Below are positions 43,863 to 53,292 of a DNA stretch of 60,165 nucleotides, piece after piece. The DNA is from Deltaproteobacteria bacterium. Its GTDB lineage: Bacteria; Desulfobacterota; Desulfobulbia; Desulfobulbales; SURF-16. Below the pieces are notes generated by a model that saw nothing but the letters and a program-made list of their open reading frames with translations, had not been told where the DNA came from and made no database searches. The translations under genes were made by a program, and so were the position numbers. The first letter of the stretch is position 1. Every line of letters begins with the position of its first letter. The stretch is from the NCBI GenBank assembly GCA_024277655.1, contig JAJRUT010000069.1:1-60165 (forward strand), given 5' to 3'.

Positions 43863-45308
43863 TTGAAAAAGAAGATTTTAGTCGCTAATCGAGGTGAGAT
43901 TGCCTGCCGTATTATTCGGGCTATTCAAGAGCTTGGTCATACTGCTGTGGCTATCTACGAAACTCCTGACAATGGTGCTTTGCATATCCGGGTCGCTGAT
44001 GAGGCGATATGGCTTGGTGATGGCCCTCGGGTTGATTACCTTGATATTGAGCGGATTATGCAGGTTGCCAAGCGCTATGATATTGATGCCATTCACCCAG
44101 GTTATGGTTTTCTTGCTGAAAATCCTGGTTTACCCAAGGCCTGTGTGGAGAATGATATTATCTTTATCGGCCCAAATTCCGAAGTGATTTCAAATCTTGG
44201 CAACAAGGTTATGGCCAGAAAGATTATGGCAGGTGCCAAGATCCCCATGGTTCCAGGGACGGATAATCTTGCCGATGATGAAGATGCTGCGGTTGCCGAG
44301 GCCATCGTTTTTGGTGAGAAGTATGGTTATCCTATTATGCTAAAGGCCACGGCTGGTGGTGGTGGGCGCGGCATTCGTCAGGTTGATCGGCCTGAGGACG
44401 TGCAGGAGCAGTTTCAGATTGCCAGGGCCGAGGCCATCGCCGCCTTTGCCAGTGGTGACATCTACATTGAGAAGGTTGTGGTTCAGCCAAAGCATGTTGA
44501 AGTTCAGATTATTGCTGATTCAACCGGTGAGACAGTTCATCTCGGTACCCGTGATTGTTCTATTCAGCGTCGTAACCAGAAGCTTGTGGAAATTGCCCCA
44601 TCCCTCATTCCTGATCAAGGTCTCCTTGACGAGATTTGTGAGACGGCAGTGCGCGCCGCTAAAGCTGCAAATTATGAGAATGCTGGTACCGTTGAGTTCC
44701 TAATTGATAAAGACATGAACTATTATTTCATGGAGATCAACACCAGGGTGCAGGTTGAACATACCGTTACCGAAATGGTCACTGGTATTGATATCGTCCG
44801 GACTCAGATTAAACTAGCCCTTGGTAAGACCCTGCTCTTCAAGCAGGAAGATGTGCAGATCCGTGGTTACGCCATTGAAATGCGGATCAATGCTGAGGAT
44901 CCCCAGAATGATTTTATGCCAGAGGGCGGCAAGACGGTTAATGTCTATCGCTCACCGGGTGGTTATGGCGTGCGTCTTGATGGCTTTGTCTATCAAGGCT
45001 ACACCATCCCCGAGGTTTATGACTCACTTCTGGTGAAACTCACCGTTCATGGTTATTCATGGAATGAAACGGTGGATCGTTTGCGTCGGTGTCTGAATAA
45101 TTATGTTATTTCCGGACTGAAAACCACTATCCCTTATTATATACAATTGGTGAATGAGCCTCAGTTCCAGTCTGGTGATTTTGACACCTCGTATATTGAG
45201 CAACATCCTGAACTTGCTGATTACCGGGATGATGTTTCTGAGGTTAATAAAATTGCGGCCCTGATTGCCGAGATTCATCATGAAAAGATGAATCCATATG
45301 CCATTTAA
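43863..45308 (+). CDS. pycA: Pyruvate carboxylase subunit A (biotin carboxylase)
   Basis: This subunit carboxylates the biotin carried on its partner subunit, using ATP and bicarbonate. The protein of about 481 residues has the biotin-carboxylase opening KKKILVANRGEIACRIIRA, the Gly-rich ATP-grasp loop KATAGGGGRGIR, KHVEVQIIAD, RDCSIQRRNQK, and the catalytic block EINTRVQVEHTVTE. TTG 43863 has GAGGTG six bases upstream; GTG 43854 is the alternative and overlaps that site. AccC would look the same, but the partner encoded downstream carries both carboxyltransferase and biotin domains, which makes pyruvate carboxylase the better name. Confidence 0.88.
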   Translation: MKKKILVANRGEIACRIIRAIQELGHTAVAIYETPDNGALHIRVADEAIWLGDGPRVDYLDIERIMQVAKRYDIDAIHPGYGFLAENPGLPKACVENDIIFIGPNSEVISNLGNKVMARKIMAGAKIPMVPGTDNLADDEDAAVAEAIVFGEKYGYPIMLKATAGGGGRGIRQVDRPEDVQEQFQIARAEAIAAFASGDIYIEKVVVQPKHVEVQIIADSTGETVHLGTRDCSIQRRNQKLVEIAPSLIPDQGLLDEICETAVRAAKAANYENAGTVEFLIDKDMNYYFMEINTRVQVEHTVTEMVTGIDIVRTQIKLALGKTLLFKQEDVQIRGYAIEMRINAEDPQNDFMPEGGKTVNVYRSPGGYGVRLDGFVYQGYTIPEVYDSLLVKLTVHGYSWNETVDRLRRCLNNYVISGLKTTIPYYIQLVNEPQFQSGDFDTSYIEQHPELADYRDDVSEVNKIAALIAEIHHEKMNPYAI

Positions 45309-45329
45309 ATTGTAACGATTCATTTTTAG

Positions 45330-45424
45330 ATAGAAGGAATAGTAAAGAAGCTGGAGAGGAGATAGGGGCATAAGGTTATTGCCCAGCCCTTCTTTATCTG
45401 CCGTTATTTTCTTTACATTCTATA
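45330..45424. repeat. Imperfect inverted intergenic element between pycA and pycB
   Basis: GTAAAGAA (45342-45349) and TTCTTTAC (45409-45416) are exact complements, extended by GAAT/ATTC with a one-base bulge. The left half is purine-rich and the right half pyrimidine-rich, as in the heptamer-periodic spacers elsewhere, but the 7-nt period is weaker. Confidence 0.5.
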
Positions 45425-45463
45425 TCTTCTTGTTTTTGTAATTACTAATAATAGGAGTCACCT

Positions 45464-47386
45464 ATGAGCCGTATTGTTCAAGGTATGGATATAAAGGAAG
45501 TTCTGAAGACGGTACGTGAGGCAAACGGGTATTATATTACCAATACAGCCCGCGACATGTCCCAGTCTGATTTCAAAAATAGAATTTTATTACACACCGA
45601 TCTTATGGCCGCCAAGGCCCGTGAGAAGGCCGGCTATTTCTCCCTGGAGATTACCGGTGGCGCCTCGGTACACGTGGATATTCTCCGGAAACAGGTTGAT
45701 CCTTTTTTAAAGCTCAAACTGTTGCGTGATGCCATGCCCAATACCATGTTCCAGACCCTGTGTCGGGGTGTGAATCTCTTTGGCTATCGTCCCTATCCGC
45801 AAAACGTGATTCGTTTCACGGTTAAGGAATTTGCCAAATATGTTGATGTGTGGCGCGTATTTGACTTTATGAATTATATCCCCAATATGCAGGCGGTGTT
45901 TGAAGAGGTTCAGCTTGCCGGGAAAATTCTTGAGCCCTGTATCTGTTTCTCCACAGGCCCCGAGCATACCGATGAGTATTATGTCTCCAAGGTCAAGGAA
46001 ATTTTAGCTGTAACTGGAGAGGACATTGTCCTCTGTATCAAGAATCATGGTGGTTTGGGAACTCCCAAGCGTATAGGTGATCTGGTTTCCAGTATTAAGG
46101 ATAAATATCCGGATCTGGTGCTCCATTATCACGGCCATAATACCGATGGTAATGATGTCGGTCGTATAACCTCGGCCGTTCTTGCTGGTGCTGAGATTGT
46201 TGATGCTGGAGATCACTCCTTCTGTGGTTTTTATGGCCCACCACCAATTCTCACAGTTGCCCAGACCTTGAAGGAGTATGGCAAGGTGGCGGTGACCCTC
46301 GATGAAGAGGCGGTGATTGAGTCTTCTGACGTAATTCGTGATGAGCGTCCCCATTATGAACTCTTTGAGTCGCAGTTTAAGGGGTTCCTGCCCACCGTGC
46401 AGATTCATAAGTTGCCTGGTGGAGCCATGGGTTCATCCCTTGAGCAGGCCGATAAGGGTGGTTTTCTTGCCAAGATGCCTGATATTCTCCATAAGGAGTT
46501 GCCCAAGGTACAGAAAGAGCTGGGCAACTACTGGTCGGTGACACCCGGTTCCCAGATCCTCTGGACTACAGCGGTGTCAAACGTTCAGGGTGGGGATCGC
46601 TACGGCAATCCATCCGGCGATTTGCGCAATCTTCTGCTTGGCAAGTACGGCCCTTTTCCCTTTTATCAGCCACCTGAGTGGATTTTTGAAAAGGTTCTGG
46701 GCAGTGACTGGAAACAGGTACTTAAAGATGAGGGTGGTGTTGAAGACATCGCAGATATGGATATCGACAAGGAACGTGAGACCCTTGAGGATCGTCTTGG
46801 CCGCAAGCCCAGTGAGCAGGATCTGGTACTCTATCTCCAGCATCCCAATGATGCGGTTGAGTTTTTTAAGTTTGAAGAGAAATTTGGCAAGGCCCATGTC
46901 CTGCCTCCATCTATATTTCTTAAGCAGGGCGGTTTTCAGCTTGGTGAAGAGATTAGTTTTACTGACTGTTATGGTAAAGAGCATCTGATCTCCATCGGAC
47001 CATCCCAAAAGGATGAGGATGGGGGAACATCCATCTTTCTCAATGTCGATCATAACGTTCGTAACTACCAGATGACGCCTCCAGTTATTGAGGGTGCCGG
47101 GCCTGCTGCAGTCGAGATGACCAAGGATGAGGTTGAGGATCTGGCCAAGGTCGGTGACATGCGTGCGCCGTTTAACGCCAATATCTGCGAGGTGTCCGTT
47201 GAAGTCGGTGATACCGTAAGCTCCGGTGATAAGCTTGCTGTGCTTGAAGCCATGAAGATGCAGACTCCGGTTGTGGCTGAGATTGATGGCGTAATTCAGA
47301 CCATTGTTGCCAAGGTCGGTGACGCCCTGAAAACGGGTGACAAGATCATGAAGGTTTCTGATGGTAGTGAGGAGGACGACGAATAG
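45464..47386 (+). CDS. pycB: Pyruvate carboxylase subunit B-like (carboxyltransferase plus biotin carrier)
   Basis: The 640-residue protein has an N-terminal carboxyltransferase TIM barrel (about 1-300), a conserved C-terminal barrel extension, and a biotinyl domain with EAMKM at the C-terminus. The carboxyltransferase active site is divergent. It reads RDMSQSDF where RDGHQS is usual, IKNHGGLGTP for the KDMAGLL block, and LHYHGHNTDG for the metal-binding HxH. SFCGFYGPP replaces SMSGGTSQP. The metal His pair and the Lys are kept. No oadB-type membrane decarboxylase gene is nearby, so carboxylation of pyruvate is the favoured role. A strong terminator follows. Confidence 0.82.
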   Translation: MSRIVQGMDIKEVLKTVREANGYYITNTARDMSQSDFKNRILLHTDLMAAKAREKAGYFSLEITGGASVHVDILRKQVDPFLKLKLLRDAMPNTMFQTLCRGVNLFGYRPYPQNVIRFTVKEFAKYVDVWRVFDFMNYIPNMQAVFEEVQLAGKILEPCICFSTGPEHTDEYYVSKVKEILAVTGEDIVLCIKNHGGLGTPKRIGDLVSSIKDKYPDLVLHYHGHNTDGNDVGRITSAVLAGAEIVDAGDHSFCGFYGPPPILTVAQTLKEYGKVAVTLDEEAVIESSDVIRDERPHYELFESQFKGFLPTVQIHKLPGGAMGSSLEQADKGGFLAKMPDILHKELPKVQKELGNYWSVTPGSQILWTTAVSNVQGGDRYGNPSGDLRNLLLGKYGPFPFYQPPEWIFEKVLGSDWKQVLKDEGGVEDIADMDIDKERETLEDRLGRKPSEQDLVLYLQHPNDAVEFFKFEEKFGKAHVLPPSIFLKQGGFQLGEEISFTDCYGKEHLISIGPSQKDEDGGTSIFLNVDHNVRNYQMTPPVIEGAGPAAVEMTKDEVEDLAKVGDMRAPFNANICEVSVEVGDTVSSGDKLAVLEAMKMQTPVVAEIDGVIQTIVAKVGDALKTGDKIMKVSDGSEEDDE

Positions 47387-47408
47387 TTCTTGTTGTTCTT
47401 GAAGTCGT

Positions 47409-47447
47409 AAAAAAGCCCTGATCGTTTTCGATCAGGGCTTTTTTTAT
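47409..47447 (+). terminator. Intrinsic terminator after pycB
   Basis: AAGCCCTGATCG and CGATCAGGGCTT form a perfect 12-bp stem around a TTTT loop (centre near 47426), flanked by A-rich and T7 runs. It can also act on the convergent chemoreceptor gene. Confidence 0.95.
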
Positions 47448-47477
47448 TTGTGGATGCGGTTGTGCTTTGGGTTTAAA

Positions 47478-48983
47478 TCATTGGTGGAGGGCAGGCGCGT
47501 GGTCATCGGTTGCCCTCCACCTGTTTTGACTACCGGTCGTAGTTTCCTCTTGATTGCCACCAACAAGAACTTTGAGGTTCATAACCATATCGCTCATATT
47601 CTCTGCCTGGGAATTTAACTCTTCTGCAGCAGATGCGGACTCTTCGGCACTGGCAGAATTTTGCTGAGTTACACTCTCCATCTGGATGATAGCCTGGTTT
47701 ATCTGAGAGAACCCATGGGTTTGGTCCTGTGAAGCCGAGGCAATTTCGCCAACGAGGCTACCTACTTTGCTGGTAATCTCCGCTACCTCCTGGAACGAAT
47801 CATTGGTTTTGCCCACAACCTTTTTTCCTTTTTCTACTTTTGCTACTGTGCCCTCGATAAGCCGAGTGGTAATCTTTGCCGCATCTGCAGCCCGCATGGC
47901 CAGATTACGTACTTCATCTGCAACCACAGCAAAACCGGCTCCGGCCTCCCCGGCACGGGCAGCCTCCACTGCAGCATTTAAAGCCAGGAGATTTGTTTGA
48001 AACGCTATTTCATCGATGGTTTTTACGATCTTTGACGTTTCGTTGCTGGCCTCAGAAATTTCTTGCATGGAATCGCCCATCTTACCCATGGAGTCACCAG
48101 CGGTTTGAATGACCCCCAGGGCCTGTTTCATGAGATCATCGGCCTCGTTGGCATTTGCCGCATTTTGTTTTGTCATGGAAGACATCTCCTCCATGGAGGA
48201 GGATGTTTCTTCAATAGCCGCTGCCTGTTGCGATGACCCGTCCGATAAAATTTGACTGGAAGAAGATATCTGTCCAGATGTTGTATATACCCGCCCCGAA
48301 CCATCAGTCAAATTACCAATGATTCGATTAATTGGTTGGGTAATACTACGCTTGATCACAAGGCCAGTTATGCAAAGAGCAAATATGATGAGGACAAAGG
48401 AAACAATAAGGATTACCTGGGCTCTGCCAATGGTGGCCTGAAAGTCATCAATGGAGGTGTGGAAATTATCGTCTATTTGCCTGATTAGATTACCAAAATG
48501 CTTACGGGATTCAATGGCGTAAGGGGTGGCTGATTTTCCGTAGGCAGGATAGCTTTTATAGCGTTCCCCGGCAGGTGTGTTTCCGAGGCGGGTAACAAAT
48601 TGCCTGCCATCTTCTACGAAGGAAATCGTGGCTTCTTCGGCTTTAGTGACATGGTCTTCGGAATCTGAGCCAACTGTAGCCGTTTGCAATATTTCAAAAT
48701 TGGCCCGGATGATCCTGATTCGGTTGCCAAGTTTTTTCATGTCTTTTTCATAGTTTGACCCCAACATGATATTGCGGGTAAGGCGGCTAATATAATTAAC
48801 ATCCCTGGTGATAGATAAAGCTGCTACCTCGCTGGCTATTTGCCTGGTTTCCATCTCCTGAAAAGAAGATTTCATGTTTATAATTGTTACGAAAGAAATG
48901 CCGGTTATGGTTGCCAGGGCTGTTATTGCAATGACACAAATTAGAATTATCTTGGCACCTACCGTGAGTGTCTTGTCTGGCAT
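47478..48983 (-). CDS. Methyl-accepting chemotaxis protein
   Basis: The 501-residue receptor has transmembrane helices at about 10-36 and 189-210, a periplasmic sensor of about 150 residues with no family I recognise, a short HAMP-like part ([10 protein letters not shown]), and a signalling domain. The receptor hairpin tip is [22 protein letters not shown] (split: [22 protein letters not shown]). No C-terminal CheR-binding pentapeptide is seen. The ribosome site is AAGGGGA. No other chemotaxis genes are in the window. A 12-bp terminator shared with pycB follows. Confidence 0.93.
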   Translation of the reverse strand: MPDKTLTVGAKIILICVIAITALATITGISFVTIINMKSSFQEMETRQIASEVAALSITRDVNYISRLTRNIMLGSNYEKDMKKLGNRIRIIRANFEILQTATVGSDSEDHVTKAEEATISFVEDGRQFVTRLGNTPAGERYKSYPAYGKSATPYAIESRKHFGNLIRQIDDNFHTSIDDFQATIGRAQVILIVSFVLIIFALCITGLVIKRSITQPINRIIGNLTDGSGRVYTTSGQISSSSQILSDGSSQQAAAIEETSSSMEEMSSMTKQNAANANEADDLMKQALGVIQTAGDSMGKMGDSMQEISEASNETSKIVKTIDEIAFQTNLLALNAAVEAARAGEAGAGFAVVADEVRNLAMRAADAAKITTRLIEGTVAKVEKGKKVVGKTNDSFQEVAEITSKVGSLVGEIASASQDQTHGFSQINQAIIQMESVTQQNSASAEESASAAEELNSQAENMSDMVMNLKVLVGGNQEETTTGSQNRWRATDDHAPALHQ

Positions 48984-49009
48984 AGTGTCCCCTTGGCAAG
49001 AGTAGAAAT

Positions 49010-49321
49010 TTAGTTGCTGTATACCTGTTCGGAAATCTCAATTACGGAGTTTTCCGAACCAAATGGTGTTTGGCAGAGGGTATCATTGGCAGGGTCAGTC
49101 CAGCGATTGCCATCAACAATAAATTGATATTCATAACGACCTGGTTTTAGTTTTAGTTTTTTCGTGCATTTGCCGCTCTTATATTTGCGCATGGAGAATT
49201 CGGTCGGGTTCCAGTCATTAAAGTCTCCGGTGATAAAGACCGAGTTGGCATTGGGGGCATGGACGATGAATTCAGTGGATGTCAGCTTCTTTTTTTTGCA
49301 TGTTTTCTTTTTACAGGCCAT
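49010..49321 (-). CDS. Stand-alone CBM48 / glycogen-binding-like small protein
   Basis: The 103-residue protein is one isoamylase-N/AMPK-GBD-type beta sandwich: [17 protein letters not shown], then [20 protein letters not shown]. The first 13 residues are Lys/Cys-rich ([13 protein letters not shown]), which is odd for this fold. Such single-domain proteins are common in Deltaproteobacteria-like genomes, but the bound ligand is unknown. GGAG precedes the ATG. It lies between the chemoreceptor gene and the divergent cyclase gene. Confidence 0.85.
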   Translation of the reverse strand: MACKKKTCKKKKLTSTEFIVHAPNANSVFITGDFNDWNPTEFSMRKYKSGKCTKKLKLKPGRYEYQFIVDGNRWTDPANDTLCQTPFGSENSVIEISEQVYSN

Positions 49322-49497
49322 GATTTTTCTCCGAGGGTGGGGTTGTTAGATTCTGTTACTGGTGGGTTTAATGATAACGTCTATGTCATGTTAAGTTATG
49401 ATGGAATCTTTCAATCCTATTTGTCAAATTATTTCTATTTTAGTATCGTGTTTATGAATCAATCGGTGAGCGCTTTAACACTTGGCAAAGGCTACGA

Positions 49498-50766
49498 ATG
49501 AAAATTCTAATGGTGGAGGATTCCCCTTTCTTTGGCAGTGTCTTTCGCAAACAACTTGAGCAGTTACTTGGTACGTCTATTGACCTTGCGATTTCCATGC
49601 AGGAGACAGTTGATATCCTGGCACGCCAGCAAGGGTATTATGATGCTGCTATTCTTGATTTAGATCTGCCGGATGCCCATAATGGTGAAATTGTGCCACT
49701 TGTTCTTAAGCATAATATTCCGGCCATTGTTTTTACTGCAAATGTTACGGATGAGGTTCGCCAATTTGTCTGGAAACATAAGGTGGTTGATTATGTGGTA
49801 AAGAGTAACTCCTCTTCCCTGGATTATCTGGCCTCTCTCCTTAGGCGTATATCCAAAAACAAAAAGGTGCAGATACTTGTTGTAGATGATTCTTCTTTTT
49901 TTAGAAAGGTTGTTGCTGATTTGCTCAAGGTTCAACAACTGCAAGTGCTAACCGCCAAGGATGGTGAAGAGGCCCTTGCTGTTATGGGTGATAATCCCGC
50001 CGTGAAGATGGTGATCACCGATTATAATATGCCGAAGATGGATGGGGTTACCCTGACGGAGAATTTGCGTAAGGAGTTTTCACGGGATCAACTGGCCATT
50101 ATCGGGGTGTCTGCCGAGGGAGATGCGGTGATGGCTGCCCGCTTTATCAAGAGTGGCGCCAATGATTTTATTATCAAACAGTCATTTTTGCCTGAAGAGT
50201 TTTATTGTCGGGTGAATCAGAATCTCGACTTCCTTGATCACGTTTTTGAAATTAAGGAGGCGGCTACGCGTGATCATCTGACAGGACTGTATAATCGCCG
50301 GTATTTTTTTACCAAGGCGGCGCTCCTTGTTGATATGGCCCATAAGGTTCGTCAACCTGTGAGCTGTGGTATGCTTGATATTGATTATTTTAAAAATGTT
50401 AATGATACCTATGGGCATCAGGTGGGAGATGTGGTTCTGCAGAAGTTGGCCCAGGTAATGATAGCGCAATTACGTGGGCTTGGTGTTGTGGCGAGAATGG
50501 GCGGGGAGGAGTTTTGTGTTGTTATTACTGGTATGGGAGTTGAGAATACGAAGTTGTTTTTTATCACCCTCTGTGAAGCGGTTGCCAGCACCCCAATAGA
50601 TGTAGGTGGCGACCATGAACCGTTGAGAATAACGGTCTCCATAGGTGTTGTGGTGTCGGCAGTTGCCTCCCTGGATGAGTTAATCCGGGTGGCGGATCAA
50701 AATTTATATTTGGCGAAAGAGCAGGGTCGGAACCGGGTGGTTATGTCGAAAAAGAAACCCGATTGA
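49498..50766 (+). CDS. Response regulator with two receivers and a GGDEF diguanylate cyclase domain
   Basis: The 422-residue protein has receiver 1 (about 1-120; phospho-site D54 in ILDLDLP), receiver 2 (about 124-245; ITDYNMPKMDG) and a GGDEF domain (about 260-420). The active site is MGGEEF, with DHLTGLYNRRYF before it, so c-di-GMP synthesis is expected. The inhibitory RxxD site five residues upstream of GGEEF is absent (RGLGVVARM). A candidate promoter TTGTCA (49421)-N17-TATCGT (49444) precedes it. The 3' end overlaps the convergent PCC-domain gene by 26 bp. Confidence 0.92.
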   Translation: MKILMVEDSPFFGSVFRKQLEQLLGTSIDLAISMQETVDILARQQGYYDAAILDLDLPDAHNGEIVPLVLKHNIPAIVFTANVTDEVRQFVWKHKVVDYVVKSNSSSLDYLASLLRRISKNKKVQILVVDDSSFFRKVVADLLKVQQLQVLTAKDGEEALAVMGDNPAVKMVITDYNMPKMDGVTLTENLRKEFSRDQLAIIGVSAEGDAVMAARFIKSGANDFIIKQSFLPEEFYCRVNQNLDFLDHVFEIKEAATRDHLTGLYNRRYFFTKAALLVDMAHKVRQPVSCGMLDIDYFKNVNDTYGHQVGDVVLQKLAQVMIAQLRGLGVVARMGGEEFCVVITGMGVENTKLFFITLCEAVASTPIDVGGDHEPLRITVSIGVVVSAVASLDELIRVADQNLYLAKEQGRNRVVMSKKKPD

Positions 50767-51184
50767 ACTCCCCCTTGGCAAACCAGGGGCGGGTAGCGGC
50801 AACTCCGGTAATTTCAACAATATAGACCTCAACGATCAAATACACCTTGGTGCCCTTGCGGGTACAGACGGTCATGGCGCTGCCGTGATCGCCAAGGGAG
50901 GTGTGCAGGTGGATTTTCGGTTCATCATGCTCATCCCAGAGGATGGAGCCTGTGCCAAGTAACTCCCGTGCTCCCCGCACCTCCTCCCATATCGGTTCAG
51001 GTGGCATGGTTGGTTGCTTGGGGCCAATCACCACATCCGCTTCAAGCAGTCCACCGATGCAATGAAACCAAGCGTTGCGAATATTTTCCTTTTTGATGAG
51101 ATCGAGCAGTTCGCCATGGAAATCATCACCATGATCGAAGCGCACTGAAAAAACACGGCCCACTGAGCCACTTCTGTATTCCAT
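50741..51184 (-). CDS. PCC/DUF296-domain protein
   Basis: The 147-residue protein is a single PPC/DUF296 domain: SVRFDHGDDFHGELLDLIKK, AWFHCIGGL, and the metal-binding-like KIHLHTSLGD. These trimeric bacterial proteins resemble the plant AT-hook PPC domain but lack the AT hook. The function is unknown. It sits convergent to the diguanylate cyclase gene with a 26-bp overlap. Confidence 0.82.
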   Translation of the reverse strand: MEYRSGSVGRVFSVRFDHGDDFHGELLDLIKKENIRNAWFHCIGGLLEADVVIGPKQPTMPPEPIWEEVRGARELLGTGSILWDEHDEPKIHLHTSLGDHGSAMTVCTRKGTKVYLIVEVYIVEITGVAATRPWFAKGEFNRVSFST

Positions 51185-51213
51185 TGTTTCTTTCCTGTCG
51201 GTAGATTGTTTTA

Positions 51214-51295
51214 GTTCAGGGTTCAGGATTCAGTAGAATGCAAGAAAATATGTTGTCCTCACTTCTTAATCCTGAATTCTCACTTCTCATTTCCT
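51214..51295. repeat. Heptamer-periodic inverted intergenic element
   Basis: The left arm GTTCAGG-GTTCAGG-ATTCAGT (51214-51234) has a strict 7-nt period. The right arm ACTTCTT-AATCCTG-AATTCTC-ACTTCTC-ATTTCCT (51261-51295) has the same period. TTCAGGATT (51222-51230) and AATCCTGAA (51268-51276) are exact complements. Confidence 0.8.
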
Positions 51296-51839
51296 ACCCC
51301 TTCCTCATCGCCTCAGTTTCCATGGCTGCCCGCAGAATTCTAAATATCTCTCTGGTGTAGGTTACTCGGTGGTTTTTGGCAAAGTGGGTGGCAGCCCTAC
51401 GCACATCCATCACGTCAAGGCCTGGGAAACGGTCTTTGACAATATCAAGGGCCATGGATGGCCAGTTTTCGCCGAGGGGTTCATTGTTATGGAAGGCCTG
51501 CTCTTTGGCTACGAGAACATCACTGATGATGTCGTCCCTATATTTTTCAAGTTCATGAAAGGCGGCATTTTCTTTGAGTTTTGAGCCTTTTTGCTCGGTT
51601 ATGTAGTCAAAGAGGGCATCTGTGTCATCCTGTTTACGTAGATATTTTGTGATATATTTAATCTGCCGATTTTTGGCCCCCCCGGAAATGGTGATAACAT
51701 GGAGGAGCTCTTCCTTTACGAAATCATCACAGGGTAGCTTTTTAATCACTGCTGCCGAACAGGTTGCAAGTTCTTTGACAAGGGATTCAAGATGTTTGGC
51801 CCGCCGTTTTTTTTCGGATCTTGAAATATAATAGGTCAT
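51294..51839 (-). CDS. darP: DarP/YjgA-family ribosome biogenesis protein (DUF615)
   Basis: The 181-residue protein matches YjgA/DarP, a late 50S assembly factor: ISRSEKKRRAKHLESLVKEL, KNRQIKYITKYLRKQD, HELEKYRDDII and TYTREIFRILRAA at the C-terminus. The insertion between the two conserved halves is longer than in E. coli. An AAGGAAC ribosome site precedes the ATG. Its 3' end overlaps the heptamer-periodic spacer by one base. Confidence 0.85.
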   Translation of the reverse strand: MTYYISRSEKKRRAKHLESLVKELATCSAAVIKKLPCDDFVKEELLHVITISGGAKNRQIKYITKYLRKQDDTDALFDYITEQKGSKLKENAAFHELEKYRDDIISDVLVAKEQAFHNNEPLGENWPSMALDIVKDRFPGLDVMDVRRAATHFAKNHRVTYTREIFRILRAAMETEAMRKG

Positions 51840-52035
51840 TGTTGTTCCTTGGATGTTTGGTCTGTTCTGGGCCAGACTCTTGTCTGGGCGGTTTGCTTTG
51901 CGTGGGGTGATGAAATTTTAACGATTTTTGGTATGTTTAACCGTTCTGTTGTTGCCCCTTATGGGCGGGTAGAGTATTTTGCACCACAAATGACTTTTAC
52001 AATTTTTAGTTACCATCATATAAAAGGAAAACCCC

Positions 52036-53211
52036 ATGATTGCATCGAAAAAATTTACAGTGACCCAACCAACCGAGATTCATTTTGGTGTTGGTCTGAT
52101 TGAAACCCTTGCTGATGTGGTGCAAAAGTACAATGGCACCAAGGTTCTTTTGGTGGCCGATCCTAATTTGCAAGAGGTTGGTCTGTTAGCTAAAATTACA
52201 GCACCTCTTGATAAAAGCAAGGTTGATTATGTTGTCTTTGACCATATTGACCCGGAACCTGGTCTGCGTCTTGCCGATGAAGGATGCGCCCTGGCCTTAA
52301 AAGAAAAATGTGACGCGGTGGTTGGTGTTGGTGGTGGCTCTGCCATGGATGTGGCCAAGGCGGTTGCCATTCTTATGACCAATGGTGGCAAGGCGGTGGA
52401 TTATCTGGGTCTTGGTCTGATTAAAAAGCTTGGTGTACCGAAGATAATGGTACCAACCACGGCTGGTACCGGTGCCGAGGTTACTTTTACGGCGGTGTTT
52501 ATCAATGAAGAGACGGGGAGCAAGGGCGGAATGAATGGTGATCCCCTCTATCCTGACGCCGCCATTCTTGATCCGGCTCTCACCGTAACCTTGCCCCCCC
52601 ACGTAACGGCTGCCCCCGGTATTGATGCCTTTGTTCATGCCATGGAGGCGTTTACCTCAACCCAGTCCCAGCCAATTTCTGATATGTACGCGTTGGAGGC
52701 CATGGAGCTTATCAGTGGCAATATCCATAAGGCCTATGCCAATGGCGATAATCTTGAAGCGCGTTCCGCCATGATGATGGGCTCTTTGCTTGGTGGTAAG
52801 GCGCTAGCCACAGCAGGGGTTGGTCTGGTGCATGCCATGGCCTATCCCCTGGGTGGCATGTTTGGTATTCCCCATGGCTTGGCAAATGCTGTGTTGATGC
52901 CCTTTGTGGTGAATTATAATCTTATTGGCGATCCAGAAAAATATGCCAGGGTTGCCGATATTATGGGTTATGATGTGACGAAAATGTCCATCCGTGAGGC
53001 GGCCACCACAGCGGTTGAAGCGGTCTATAATATGAATCAGGACGTGAATATTCCCACCAGTCTTGCCGCCTTAGATATCCCTGCCGATAAGATCCCTGAA
53101 ATGGCAGAAATTGCCCTGACGGTGACCCGCCCGGTGGAGAATAATCCGCGTAAGCCGTCCCTTGAAGATGTGATTTCTATTTACGAGATTGCCCATAAGG
53201 GCTGGGAATAG
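52036..53211 (+). CDS. kdnB: Iron-type alcohol dehydrogenase, probable KdnB (Kdo 8-oxidase)
   Basis: The 391-residue group III dehydrogenase has the NAD-binding GVGGGSAMDVAKA and the metal ligands D197, H201, H266 and H280. The next gene is a DegT aminotransferase, and kdsB lies 3 kb away. In Shewanella oneidensis a metal-dependent dehydrogenase (KdnB) and a PLP aminotransferase (KdnA) next to kdsB make 8-amino-3,8-dideoxy-Kdo. That context, not sequence alone, supports the name. A general alcohol dehydrogenase remains possible. The ribosome site is AAAGGAA. Confidence 0.75.
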   Translation: MIASKKFTVTQPTEIHFGVGLIETLADVVQKYNGTKVLLVADPNLQEVGLLAKITAPLDKSKVDYVVFDHIDPEPGLRLADEGCALALKEKCDAVVGVGGGSAMDVAKAVAILMTNGGKAVDYLGLGLIKKLGVPKIMVPTTAGTGAEVTFTAVFINEETGSKGGMNGDPLYPDAAILDPALTVTLPPHVTAAPGIDAFVHAMEAFTSTQSQPISDMYALEAMELISGNIHKAYANGDNLEARSAMMMGSLLGGKALATAGVGLVHAMAYPLGGMFGIPHGLANAVLMPFVVNYNLIGDPEKYARVADIMGYDVTKMSIREAATTAVEAVYNMNQDVNIPTSLAALDIPADKIPEMAEIALTVTRPVENNPRKPSLEDVISIYEIAHKGWE

Positions 53212-53235
53212 AAGAGGAAATTAACGGCCAACATC

Positions 53236-53270
53236 GAATGTTGAATGTTGAATGTTGAGTATTGAAGTCG
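53236..53270. repeat. Tandem heptamer array GAATGTT
   Basis: Three exact GAATGTT units (53236-53256) are followed by two degenerate ones, GAGTATT and GAAGTCG. It lies in the short gap between the dehydrogenase and aminotransferase genes, just before the ribosome site of the latter. Confidence 0.85.
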
Positions 53271-53292
53271 CTACGCTTGATCTAATTGGAGA

